DNA of 64,000 bases from an uncultured Muribaculaceae bacterium (GCA_934555895.1 CAKTFH010000006.1:1-64000), one strand, 5' to 3'. Counted from the stretch's first letter, positions 48,024 through 56,379 are shown. Numbers and translations are program-made. Notes: generated from the letters alone by a model not told the origin.

Positions 48024-49280
48024 ATGGCGAAAATCCAAACGCGAAATAAGCAGAATCCGAAGCTCCAGCAGTCCGAACTGAAAGACGGACGCGCAAGCCT
48101 CTATCTGGAATACTATCTCGGACGCACAGAATCCCCGGTGCTTGACGAGGACGGAAATCAGGTATTCTATACCACCGGGGCGATGGCAGGAAAACCAAAA
48201 TTCAAAGTCAAGCATGACCGCCGAAAAGAAAATCTGAATCTCTATATCTGGCTTCATCCCAGAAACCAAGAGGAAAGGATACAGAATAAAAACACTCTGG
48301 CACTCGCCGAGAAGATACGTTTTGAACGTGAGCAGGCGTTTCTTGAAGACCGTGCCGGATACAGGCTGAAAAAGGACAGACAGACAAATTTTCTCGCCTA
48401 TTTCAAGGAGAAATGTGAATCGGAGAGGTTCACTTACTATGTCCGAAAGTCAGTTGTCCAGACTTACAACCGTTTCATCCGTTTTCTCAAGGAAACACCG
48501 AGATACAGCAAGTATGACACATTCCTGCACATGGAAACCATAACCCCGGAACTTGTCTTGAAATTCGCTGAATTCCTCCGTGCAAACGGAAAGGGAGAGG
48601 GCCCGAACAAAATGTACCATTATTTCAAGCGCATCGTGCTTGACGCGATAGAGGAAGGTCTGATGCGCGGCAATCCCTGCAAAGGCATATCCGTCAAACA
48701 CGACCGCAATCAGGTTACAAAAGAGGTTCTCACTCTCGATGAAGTGAGGTCGCTTATCGGCACCCACTATGAAGGCGAACACAAGGAAGTCCAGCGAGCG
48801 TTCATATTCACTCTTTTCACCAGCACAAGATGGTGTGATGTGAAACTGCTCACATACGGGAATGTGGATGCCTCCACACGGACATTGCGGTTTAATCAGA
48901 AGAAAGTGGAATCAAGAAGCTCACACAGTGCCGTGTCGTTTCCGCTTAACGATGATTTGCTTGCACTGATAGGCAAGCCTTCCGAGCCATACGACCCAAA
49001 CGAACTGATATTCAAGCTTCCGAATTACTCGACCTGCAACAAGCATCTAAAACGGTGGATTAAGGAGGCAGGAATAACAAAATGGATTTCATGGCACTGC
49101 GGCAGACATTCATTCGCAGTCAATATGCTCGACAACGGTGTCAACATAAAGACAGTGTCAGAGCTTATGGGGCATTGCGGGATAACCACAACCGAAAAGT
49201 ATCTCCATGTTTTCGACAAGCAGAAGATGGATGCAGTCAACAGCCTCGGCTCAATCGGTTTCGGAGCAGCTGAAACTTAA
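48024..49280 (+). CDS. Tyrosine recombinase / integrase of mobilizable element
   Basis: Site-specific recombinase of 418 aa. The N-terminal arm-binding and SAM-like domain spans about residues 1-220; the catalytic domain has Arg in TSTRWCDVKLL (about 269), HCGRHSF (His 358, Arg 361), GHCGITTTEKYLHV (His near 383, Tyr near 393), so all R-H-R-H-Y residues are present. It should cut and rejoin the element ends. It is the first gene of the element, transcribed inward. Confidence 0.93.
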   Translation: MAKIQTRNKQNPKLQQSELKDGRASLYLEYYLGRTESPVLDEDGNQVFYTTGAMAGKPKFKVKHDRRKENLNLYIWLHPRNQEERIQNKNTLALAEKIRFEREQAFLEDRAGYRLKKDRQTNFLAYFKEKCESERFTYYVRKSVVQTYNRFIRFLKETPRYSKYDTFLHMETITPELVLKFAEFLRANGKGEGPNKMYHYFKRIVLDAIEEGLMRGNPCKGISVKHDRNQVTKEVLTLDEVRSLIGTHYEGEHKEVQRAFIFTLFTSTRWCDVKLLTYGNVDASTRTLRFNQKKVESRSSHSAVSFPLNDDLLALIGKPSEPYDPNELIFKLPNYSTCNKHLKRWIKEAGITKWISWHCGRHSFAVNMLDNGVNIKTVSELMGHCGITTTEKYLHVFDKQKMDAVNSLGSIGFGAAET

Positions 49281-49328
49281 AATCACTTATGTCAATCGCA
49301 CTTTTCGCATTATCGGGTTGTTATTCGG

Positions 49329-49439
49329 TTGTGCAAGTGAGAATAAAAAGCTAACTTTGCATACGGAATCGCAGTCAAAATAATTTTGATTGTGGATTTT
49401 AGTGGTCGGACATCGGGAGGGATACCCGGTGTCCTTTTT
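49329..49439 (+). ncRNA. Putative small RNA after the integrase
   Basis: TTG (49329-49331), 20-base spacer and TAACTTTG (49352-49359) form a near-ideal promoter. The transcript would start near 49366, fold TCAAAATAATTTTGA into a hairpin, and end at a strong terminator: GGACATCGGG (49408-49417) with its pair (49425-49434, one G-U) and five Ts. It would be about 75 nt. The terminator might instead serve the integrase mRNA. CTnDOT encodes a small RNA (RteR) that limits conjugation genes; a similar role is inference. Confidence 0.55.
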
Positions 49440-49964
49440 CTTCTCATCGCCCGATTTCGCTCCACATTTGCATAATTCAAAAATTTTTCGTATCTTAATA
49501 TAGCAATCCGACAAGGGTATTAGTCATTTTCAGTCCGGCGACAGTCAAACGCAGTCGCAAGGTGCTGAAAATTTGGATAATCCGTGTCGGAGTTGTAGTT
49601 TCGTCGCGCCGAAAGGAGAAATGACCGCCGAAAAGAAAACGCAGGACGCATGGCGGAATAACGCGGACAAAGCCGGACACTGCGAACCATCGCGGATTTC
49701 TCCTTGTTGAAAGTAACGGAGCAATGGCAGCCGACGTGCCGGGCACAATGATTAAAACCGCTATAATGATTACAGCGGCATCAGTGTTCCCCCTCTGCCG
49801 ACCGCACCCTTGTGAAAGGTGATTATCGCCGATATAATCAGGCAGATTCAAGACCGTTATCAACGCGGAGGAATCCGCACGCGATAACAGGCAGCCCCGT
49901 TATTGCCTTATATCCCGTGGCAAAAGCCGGGCATCAGAGCCGATATTTGAGTTAACTCAATATT

Positions 49965-50011
49965 GGCTACACTCGGCATAGCTCAAACAAGTTTGGCTCT
50001 GCCCTCATTGG
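49965..50011 (-). ncRNA. Structured element, copy B
   Basis: Minus-strand 47-nt element, 37 of 47 bases identical to copy A at 52276-52322. It folds as GGCAGAG pairing with CTATGCC around CAAACTTGTTTG (CTTG tetraloop), then GAGTGTAGCC, which leads into a second palindrome (49939-49967) closing AGCC with GGCT. The stem of the inner hairpin is AAA/TTT here and GGG/CCC in copy A, i.e. compensatory. Confidence 0.6.
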
Positions 50012-50195
50012 CTCAATATTTCAGTGATTCTCGCCATTTTGCAAGCACACGGACGAGTGTCCGATATTAGTTTAACCGCCGACCTGCCTTATCCCTCCGG
50101 GTGTAGTCATGGGCTGGAAGGCACATATTAACCCTATTGACAACACCCCACATCTGTATGATGACACCGCAAACGTTTTTAATCCTTAAAAGCCC

Positions 50196-50618
50196 ATGCC
50201 CGATGCGCTAAACAATCCCCAGACCACTCAAACATCCACAATCCGAATCAACATGACTGACTTTTTACATCTCCCTTTGGTGGAAGTCCTCAAACTTCTC
50301 GTAAGGGGGTCGGTGGAGGAATATCTCGCCGAAAAGGAAGCCAATGCTTCCGCACGCGCCGTTAACACGGCAAACAACGAATGTGAATCACTTGACATGA
50401 AGGGGGCTTTGGAGTTCCTCAACTCCAACGGCTACCCGATAAAGAAAGGACAGCTCTACAAGGAAACGAGCGCGGGAACCGTGCCGTTTCAGAAATTCGG
50501 CTCCAAGCTGCATTTCAGAAAGTCCGAGCTGTTGCAGTGGGCGGAGGCGCGCCTCATCGACGGAAACGCCGTCGGTGTACTCGTACCCGCCACAACAGGG
50601 AAAGGAGGGAGGCGATGA
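50196..50618 (+). CDS. Helix-turn-helix / excisionase-like protein
   Basis: 140 aa; the C-terminal half has ALEFLNSNGYPIKKGQLYKETSAGTVPFQKFGSKLHFRKSELLQWAEA, a winged-HTH of the excisionase/MerR-like type found beside mobilizable-element integrases. The N-terminal part is predicted helical. Its stop overlaps the start of the next gene (ATGA), so they are coupled. It likely controls excision or replication of the element. Confidence 0.72.
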   Translation: MPDALNNPQTTQTSTIRINMTDFLHLPLVEVLKLLVRGSVEEYLAEKEANASARAVNTANNECESLDMKGALEFLNSNGYPIKKGQLYKETSAGTVPFQKFGSKLHFRKSELLQWAEARLIDGNAVGVLVPATTGKGGRR

Positions 50619-51958
50619 AAAAAGAAGAAACAACCGCAGAAAAGACCTCCCGCAATCCCTTTCCCCTTGATGTTCTTCCGAGAAAGATGCGTGAAATCAT
50701 AGACGAGGCGAACACGACCCTCGGATTTCCGAAAGACTATCTCGCCATGTCGATGCTGACGGCGGTTGCCGCCGCTGTCGGAAACACACACAACGCCGAA
50801 CACATGGCAGGGTGGCAGGAATACTATATTCTTTTCGTCGCCCTCGTAGGTCGTCCGGGAGCCAACAAGAGCCACCCGCTGAGCTTCGCCATGCAGCCGC
50901 TCATAGATTTCGACGCGGAGCAGTCGGCAATCTTCTCCGAGGCTATGAAACGCTATCTCGCGGCGATGGAGCTGCCGCCTAAAGAGAGAGCCGCCAACGG
51001 CTATGAAACGAACCCGACCGAACCGAGGCGCGTCCGCTTCACAATGCAGGATGTCACGCCGGAGGCAGTACACCGCATACTCTCGGAAAATCCGAGAGGG
51101 CTGTGCCTCTATGCCGACGAGCTTGCCGGGTGGTTCAAGAATTTCAACCGCTACAACAACGGTTCCGAATCGGAGTTCTGGATGTCGGTGTTCAACCACA
51201 AGGTAGCCATGTCCGACCGCAAGAGCAGCCAGAGCGGTGTGTTCATCCGCAATCCGTTCCTCTGCGTCATCGGCACGATCCAGCCCAAAGTGCTGGGCGA
51301 GCTTGCCGCAGGGAACCGCAACTCCAACGGCTTCACCGAGCGTTTTCTCTATGTGGTGCCGGACGACCAGACAAAGGCGAAATGGAACAGCGAGAGAAAA
51401 TCGCCCTCATTCGACATCGTTTCGGCGTGGCGTGAGGTTGTCGGCAGACTGACCGGGATTGTTCCTGCGGTTGACGCCAGCGGCGACATAAAGCCAGAAG
51501 ATGTGCCGTTCTCGCCGGACGCACTCCAACGCCTCTACTCATGGCAGAACGAATCGACCGAGCGGTGCAACACCGAGGGGAGCGACACGCTCACGGCGAT
51601 TGCGAGCAAACTTGAAATCTATGCCGTGCGGTTCTGCCTTCTGCTTGCCCTCTCCGACTGGGCGTGCGGGGCAAAAAAGAAAAAGGCGATAGAGGCGGCG
51701 ACCGTCGAGAGGGCAATCCGTCTGACGGAGTATTTCCGGGTAACGGCGACGAGGGTGCAGGGCATCATCGGCGAGGACGCGCTGACCGATGTGCAGCTTG
51801 CCGTGATGTCGGAACTGCCCGCCACGTTCACCACCGCCGAGGGAGTTGCCATAGCCGGGAAATGCGGAATGGCGGAACGCACGTTCAAGAAATTCCTTCG
51901 CGACAGACGGGGCGTTTTCTTCACCCGTGATGCCTACGGCTCTTATTCCAAACTTTGA
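50615..51958 (+). CDS. DUF3987 domain protein (primase/helicase-like)
   Basis: 447 aa protein of the DUF3987 family found in Bacteroidales mobile elements. A P-loop-like GRPGANKSHP is near residue 86 and LYADELAGWFKNFNRYNNGSES at about 170 resembles a Walker B region. The family is often linked to primase/helicase and replication functions in mobile elements. It starts at ATG 50615 overlapping the previous stop; an in-frame ATG upstream at 50537 lies inside the HTH gene and is discarded. Confidence 0.82.
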   Translation: MKKEETTAEKTSRNPFPLDVLPRKMREIIDEANTTLGFPKDYLAMSMLTAVAAAVGNTHNAEHMAGWQEYYILFVALVGRPGANKSHPLSFAMQPLIDFDAEQSAIFSEAMKRYLAAMELPPKERAANGYETNPTEPRRVRFTMQDVTPEAVHRILSENPRGLCLYADELAGWFKNFNRYNNGSESEFWMSVFNHKVAMSDRKSSQSGVFIRNPFLCVIGTIQPKVLGELAAGNRNSNGFTERFLYVVPDDQTKAKWNSERKSPSFDIVSAWREVVGRLTGIVPAVDASGDIKPEDVPFSPDALQRLYSWQNESTERCNTEGSDTLTAIASKLEIYAVRFCLLLALSDWACGAKKKKAIEAATVERAIRLTEYFRVTATRVQGIIGEDALTDVQLAVMSELPATFTTAEGVAIAGKCGMAERTFKKFLRDRRGVFFTRDAYGSYSKL

Positions 51959-52407
51959 ATTTACCCCATGCACACCTTGCACTTTTGCACACTCCCGACC
52001 GTGCAAGAGTGCAAGGAATGCACGGGGGGTATCCCTGAATTTGAAATGATGACAAAAGAGTTTTTTCTCGGTGTACCACTATACCCGTTACAGTGGTTTA
52101 CCGCCCTGCGACCCATATCCGGGGAGCAGTCCCATCCGTGCTGCCGCGCACGGAAATTACAGCCATGCGGGAAATTCCTTAGCATATTAGGGAATTTTCC
52201 GAGCCGCATATCGTTCCGATACGCTGAAAATGTCCCCAATATGCCAAAGAGGTCAACCCCTTTGGAATCCCCGCGCCAACGAGGGCAGAGCCGGGCTTGC
52301 CCGGACTATGCCGAGTGCAGCCGAGGAAAGACCGTAGGTCAATCCCCGGAACGGCTTAACAGAAAGCCGTACACTCCGATTGCTCCGCAACTTAAACTCG
52401 TCCGCCT
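51959..52407. other. 449-bp region upstream of the relaxase, candidate oriT
   Basis: No convincing gene. It contains copy A of the structured element (52276-52322), GACC/GGTC (52330-52340) and ACGGCT/AGCCGT (52351-52370) inverted repeats, ending 38 bases before the relaxase ATG. MobV oriT sites usually lie just upstream of the relaxase, so oriT is most likely here. A 147-codon open frame at 51968-52411 runs through it but looks spurious. Confidence 0.5.
52276..52322 (+). ncRNA. Structured element, copy A
   Basis: Plus-strand 47-nt element. GGCAGAG (52284-52290) pairs with CTATGCC (52306-52312) around a perfect inner hairpin CCGGG-CTTG-CCCGG (52291-52304). GAGTGCAGCC then opens a second hairpin region closed by CGGCT. 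The loop CTTG, the outer stem and the spacing (15 bases between outer arms) are identical to copy B, with compensatory base changes in the inner stem. Confidence 0.65.
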
Positions 52408-53736
52408 ATGAGCTACGCAGTGTTACACATCATCAAGGCGAACTCGTCACTGAACTCGATAGCCAAGCATATCGAGCGCACCGCCCATCCCGAAAACGCG
52501 GACTCGGCGAGGACGCATCTCAACCGCTACAATCTGGTCGACTATCCCGACGGGATAACCGGACTTGCGGCGGCTGTCGAACACCGCATAGCCAATGCCG
52601 GGATTACACGAAAAATCTCCGACAGGCAGGTTCGGTGCCTCAACCTGGTTATGACCTCCGACAACGAAGGTATGCAGAAAATCATCGACAGCGGCAAGCT
52701 CGACGAATGGATTACCGACAACATCAGATGGGCGCGCGATACTTTCGGCGGCGACAATGTTATCGGAGCCGCACTGCACATGGACGAGCGCACTCCGCAT
52801 CTTCACATCGCCGTCGTTCCGATAGTGACCGCCGAGAGAAAGAAGAAAGCGAGGGAGGCGACAGCAAAGAAGCGTTACCGCACCAAAGCCGCCAACCGTC
52901 CGAGGCTGTGCGCCGACGACATAATGGAGCGCGGAAAGATGAGCCGCTATCAGGACATCTATGCCGAGGCTATGGCGAAATACGGTCTGGAGCGTGGCAT
53001 CCGTGGCTCAGAGGCTCGCCACATAGGGCAGCACGAATATTACCGCGACTGCATGGTAAAGAAGAAAGGTCTTGAAGAAGACATCGGCAATCTCTCCGTT
53101 GAGAAAAGAAAGCTCGACAAAGAGAAAAAATCTTTGGAGAGCAAGGTGGAGAACCTTGAGTGCCGGACAACCGCCCTTGACACCCGGAAGAAAATGCTCA
53201 CGCAGGTCAACGAGGAGATACGGCAGCAGAACAACGAACTTTATTCCGAAAACACCCGGTTGACCGAGGCTAATTCTTCTCTCGCCGCCGAAAACAAATC
53301 GCTTGCGGCAACATCGTCAAAACTGTCTGATAATGTCGCCCGGCTCCAAATGCGGAAACTGAGCAACGAGGCGGACGGAGATTTGAAGAAATACAAGGCT
53401 GATATTGCCCGATATTTCCCCGACCTTGAAGATTTGTTGAATTGGGGACGATACTGCACCCACATCGGATTTCCCGACCGCTTCACGCAGCGCATACTTG
53501 CCCAAGAAAAGGTGGGATTTGCTGGAGCCCTTTTCTCGTCGGAACACAATCAGACCTTTCGCACGGAAGGTTCGGTTGCTAAATTAGAAAGAGACCCCGA
53601 AAACGAACACCGTTTCATCTTAAATATTGATGGCGTGAGCGTCTTTCAGTGGTTCCGTGATATGGCTCGCAAACTCCTTGAAAAACTCGGTTTCAGACCA
53701 AAAGAGCCAACGCAATCCCACGGCATTAGACGCTGA
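52408..53736 (+). CDS. MobV-family relaxase
   Basis: 442 aa mobilization/plasmid recombination enzyme. The N-terminal relaxase part contains LNLVMTSDNE, HMDERTPHLHIAVVPI with the metal-binding His motif of MobV, and RHIGQHEYYRDCM. The C-terminal half (about 235-330) is a long coiled coil (ENTRLTEANSSLAAENKSLAATSSKL). It nicks oriT and leads DNA transfer by another conjugation machine; no type IV secretion genes are present, so the element is mobilizable, not self-transmissible. Terminator at 53758-53805. Confidence 0.92.
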   Translation: MSYAVLHIIKANSSLNSIAKHIERTAHPENADSARTHLNRYNLVDYPDGITGLAAAVEHRIANAGITRKISDRQVRCLNLVMTSDNEGMQKIIDSGKLDEWITDNIRWARDTFGGDNVIGAALHMDERTPHLHIAVVPIVTAERKKKAREATAKKRYRTKAANRPRLCADDIMERGKMSRYQDIYAEAMAKYGLERGIRGSEARHIGQHEYYRDCMVKKKGLEEDIGNLSVEKRKLDKEKKSLESKVENLECRTTALDTRKKMLTQVNEEIRQQNNELYSENTRLTEANSSLAAENKSLAATSSKLSDNVARLQMRKLSNEADGDLKKYKADIARYFPDLEDLLNWGRYCTHIGFPDRFTQRILAQEKVGFAGALFSSEHNQTFRTEGSVAKLERDPENEHRFILNIDGVSVFQWFRDMARKLLEKLGFRPKEPTQSHGIRR

Positions 53737-53757
53737 CATTAACACCACAACCACAAT

Positions 53758-53805
53758 GGCTATCTCTCCACAATTACCTCAATCGGAGGGATAGCCGTTA
53801 TTTTT
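53758..53805 (+). terminator. Terminator after the relaxase gene
   Basis: GGCTATCTCTCC (53758-53769) pairs with GGAGGGATAGCC (53785-53796, one G-U) with T-rich sequence after. Confidence 0.8.
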
Positions 53806-53844
53806 ATCTTACATAATATGAGTGCGTAGTACCTTGATTATTAC

Positions 53845-53852
53845 TAACTTTG
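53845..53852 (+). promoter_or_regulatory. -7 box of the sigma factor gene
   Basis: TAACTTTG, 100 bases before the sigma factor ATG. No canonical -33 is seen. Confidence 0.5.
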
Positions 53853-53951
53853 CAGAGAGGAACAAAAAATCTAAAAAAAATATTCGCGTATATGAAACTT
53901 TCGGGGCTAAATCTGCACCTAACGAGGCAAAGCAAACAAAACAAACGAAGT

Positions 53952-54443
53952 ATGACAGACCCACCAACTAACGAAAGGGATTTTGCCTCGCTCATAAAGC
54001 AGCACTCCCGAATTATCAACAAGGTCAGCTATTTCTATGCTACCGATAAATTGCCGTTTGATGACCTCCGGCAAGAAATCTATGTCAATATCTGGCTTGG
54101 ATTAAAACAGTTCCGAGGTGACAGCAAAATATCTACATGGATTTATCGGGTAGCAGTAAATTCGGCACTCATGGCCTTGCGTTCGTCAAAATCAAATATA
54201 GAAACCGTATCGGTTGATTTTGGTCTACTCGACCTCTCTTCCGAGATTGACGATGCGCAAAAGGAGAATCTTCAAGTTCTGCACTCACTAATTAATAGAC
54301 TTGAAGATATAGAGAAAGCTATAATACTCCTTTGGCTTGATGAGTATTCGTATGATGAAATAGCTGATACTCTAGGCCTTAAACGCAACACTGTTGCAGT
54401 TAAAATCCACCGTATTAAAGACAAACTCTCAAAACAGATGTAA
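53952..54443 (+). CDS. ECF-type RNA polymerase sigma factor
   Basis: 163 aa from the ATG at 53952 (MTDPPTNERDFASLIKQH); the frame is open from 53850 but the extension is Lys-rich and unlike the family. Region 2 is about residues 20-75 (LPFDDLRQEIYVNIWLGLKQF), region 4 about 110-160 (EYSYDEIADTLGLKRNTVAVKIHRIKDKL). It is coupled to a membrane protein gene one base downstream, as in sigma/anti-sigma pairs. It lies inside the element, so it may be a cargo regulator; its targets are unknown. Confidence 0.88.
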   Translation: MTDPPTNERDFASLIKQHSRIINKVSYFYATDKLPFDDLRQEIYVNIWLGLKQFRGDSKISTWIYRVAVNSALMALRSSKSNIETVSVDFGLLDLSSEIDDAQKENLQVLHSLINRLEDIEKAIILLWLDEYSYDEIADTLGLKRNTVAVKIHRIKDKLSKQM

Positions 54444-54444
54444 T

Positions 54445-54996
54445 ATGCAACTCAACGAACTTAAAAAAAGTATGTCAACGCTTGAGCAGGTGCTCGCAAA
54501 GACAAACTCTGACATCAAGATAGATGTGTCAACCTCCCAAACTGCCAAAACCAAGATACTCAAAAAAATCCGTCAAGGATTTGTATCCTGCATCATCCTC
54601 GCTATTGTTTTCACAGCAATGGCACTCGGCAACATAGAGCCTCAATCCTTCCCCAACTATCTTAAAATCGGCATGGCAATTTGTCTTGCTGTTGGTGCGA
54701 TGTGGTACATCTTTGTGTACCTCCAACTAAACCGTATAGATGTGGCGGCTCTCTCTCCGGCCAATCTATTTTCCAAGACGGCAAACATAAAGCTGATGAT
54801 GATTTCGGGAGAGGTGTTTTTCATTGTTTGCCTCGTCATCTTCTTTACACTCCTTTTCCAATCCTTTTGGAGTTATAACCAAACAGGTTTTTGGGCGATG
54901 GTTGCCACTATACTGTTTGCTATCGTTTACGGCATAGTCTATATGTGGCCGCAATACGTAAAACTATTCCGTGACCTCAATTCCATAAAGGAATAA
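54445..54996 (+). CDS. Membrane protein, possible anti-sigma partner
   Basis: 183 aa with about four hydrophobic helices (residues roughly 47-65, 75-93, 118-140, 145-165) after a polar cytoplasmic N-terminal segment. No recognised anti-sigma domain; the role as anti-sigma is inferred from position one base after the sigma factor stop. An in-frame start at 54394 lies inside the sigma gene and was not used. Confidence 0.6.
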   Translation: MQLNELKKSMSTLEQVLAKTNSDIKIDVSTSQTAKTKILKKIRQGFVSCIILAIVFTAMALGNIEPQSFPNYLKIGMAICLAVGAMWYIFVYLQLNRIDVAALSPANLFSKTANIKLMMISGEVFFIVCLVIFFTLLFQSFWSYNQTGFWAMVATILFAIVYGIVYMWPQYVKLFRDLNSIKE

Positions 54997-55022
54997 ATAC
55001 AGCCTATTCATACACCTCAAGT

Positions 55023-55051
55023 AAGCCGCTCACAAATCCGGGCGGCTTTTT
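55023..55051 (+). terminator. Terminator after the sigma operon
   Basis: AAGCCGC (55023-55029) pairs with GCGGCTT (55042-55048) followed by Ts. Confidence 0.78.
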
Positions 55052-55144
55052 CTATTACCATACAACAAGAAAACAAAGACAATTAAATATAACCAACACC
55101 CCTTAAAAATCCATAAATCGCTTTATTCTATTTCCTCTAATTAT

Positions 55145-55171
55145 CGCAATAAGTACATTTTTAGTACGCTT
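55145..55171 (+). repeat. Right imperfect repeat (candidate integrase site)
   Basis: CGCAATAAGTACATTTTTAG and then TACGCTT. It is a direct imperfect repeat of 47912-47938. It lies just after the sigma operon terminator and before glf, so it could mark the right end of the element. Confidence 0.5.
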
Positions 55172-55215
55172 AAATTATACTTATCTACTGATATTCAGTA
55201 TTATAAATATCATAC

Positions 55216-56379
55216 ATCAAAACACCGAATGATGATTATCTGCTCGTCGGCGCGGGACTTTACAGCGCGGTTTTTGCATGGTACGCCACAAGACATGGCA
55301 AACGATGCATTGCTGTGGAGCGTCGCAGCCATATCGGCGGAAATCTTTATTGCGAGTGCATGGAAGGAATAAATGTGCACGCTTACGGGCCGCACATATT
55401 CCATACTTCAGACAGAAAAATCTGGGAAATGGTTAACGACATCGTACCATTCAACCATTTCATAAATTCGCCTTTGGCAAGATATGGAAACCGGTTGTTT
55501 AACCTCCCGTTCAACATGAACACATTCTGTCAGATGTGGGGTAGTATGACGCCGACCGAAGCGGCTGAAATTCTTGCGCATCAATGCGAACTGGAACTGG
55601 CCGAACAACTTTCAAAAGGGCATGTGGAGGCCAGGAACCTTGAAGAACAGGCTTTGCGTCTTGTCGGGCGTGATATATATAATATTCTGATTAAGGGATA
55701 TACAGAAAAGCAATGGGGCCGACCATGTTCAGAGCTTCCGGCTTTTATCATTAAGCGTTTGCCTGTACGGCTCACTTTTGACAATAATTATTTCAACGAT
55801 TTATATCAGGGAATACCCGTAGGCGGATACAACCGTCTGATTGAAGGGATGCTTGCGGGAACCAATGTCATACTTGACTGCGATTATCTTAAAAATCGCA
55901 AAGAGCTTAATGCACTCGCACAAATAGTTGTCTACACCGGTTCGCTTGACGAATATTTCGATTACCGCTATGGAAAACTCGACTATCGGTCAGTGGGATT
56001 TGAAAATGAGATACTTCCGGTGGCCAATTGGCAAGGAAACGTCGTAATCAACTATACTGATGTAAATATTCCTTTCACGAGGATTATTGAGCATAAGCAT
56101 TTTGAGATGCGGGATGAGCAAATATATCACAAGAATATCACGGTGATTAGCCGGGAATATAGCCGAGAATGGCACACCGATGCCGAGAGGTTCTATCCTG
56201 TGAATGACGAGTGCAACAATGCCCTTTACCGACGATACAAACAGATGGCTGAACAGGAGCCAAACATGATCTTCGGAGGGCGTCTTGCCGAATACCGCTA
56301 TTACGACATGGACGACATAGTAGCACGGGCTTTGGAAACAGCCGAAGAGCATATCAACAACCATGCGCATATGTTCTGA
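55216..56379 (+). CDS. glf: UDP-galactopyranose mutase, start codon unclear
   Basis: FAD enzyme converting UDP-galactopyranose to UDP-galactofuranose. Reading upstream of the GTG at 55315, the frame encodes DYLLVGAGLYSAVFAW, the FAD Rossmann motif, then RRSHIGGN, GINVHAYGPHIFHTSD (diagnostic of Glf) and the C-terminal NMIFGGRLAEYRYYDMDD. The only ATG/GTG in frame, at 55315, would remove the FAD-binding motif. A candidate start is ATC at 55216 (then KTPNDDYLL); a stop at 55204 limits the frame. The gene either starts at a non-standard codon or is damaged by a point change. Confidence 0.82.
   Translation: MKTPNDDYLLVGAGLYSAVFAWYATRHGKRCIAVERRSHIGGNLYCECMEGINVHAYGPHIFHTSDRKIWEMVNDIVPFNHFINSPLARYGNRLFNLPFNMNTFCQMWGSMTPTEAAEILAHQCELELAEQLSKGHVEARNLEEQALRLVGRDIYNILIKGYTEKQWGRPCSELPAFIIKRLPVRLTFDNNYFNDLYQGIPVGGYNRLIEGMLAGTNVILDCDYLKNRKELNALAQIVVYTGSLDEYFDYRYGKLDYRSVGFENEILPVANWQGNVVINYTDVNIPFTRIIEHKHFEMRDEQIYHKNITVISREYSREWHTDAERFYPVNDECNNALYRRYKQMAEQEPNMIFGGRLAEYRYYDMDDIVARALETAEEHINNHAHMF

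Larger units (their letters stand above)
49281..50195. other. 915-bp structured non-coding region of the element
   Basis: I find no credible gene. It holds a putative small RNA (49352-49439), a long inverted repeat GTTATC/GATAAC with internal pairing (49856-49888), an interrupted palindrome around GAGTTAACTC (49939-49967) and structured element B (49965-50011). Such a concentration of dyad symmetry in a mobile element is what an origin (oriT or single-strand origin) or regulatory RNA region would look like. Confidence 0.55.

Noticed and set aside
49495-49863. 122-codon minus-strand open frame in the element
   Set aside because: It lies in the hairpin-rich non-coding stretch, resembles no family, and opposes the direction of all neighbouring genes.
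49939-50014. CRISPR-like or IS-end repeats
   Set aside because: Repeats in this region are dyads and one distant inverted copy, with no regular spacers, no transposase and no target duplication.
50131-50165. TTGACA...TATGAT sigma70-like promoter before the HTH gene
   Set aside because: The spacing between the two boxes is about 14 bases, too short, and Bacteroidota use a different consensus.
51968-52411. 147-codon open frame upstream of the relaxase
   Set aside because: It runs through structured element A and the other inverted repeats and has no recognisable domain or signal; codon use is irregular. I treat it as non-coding.
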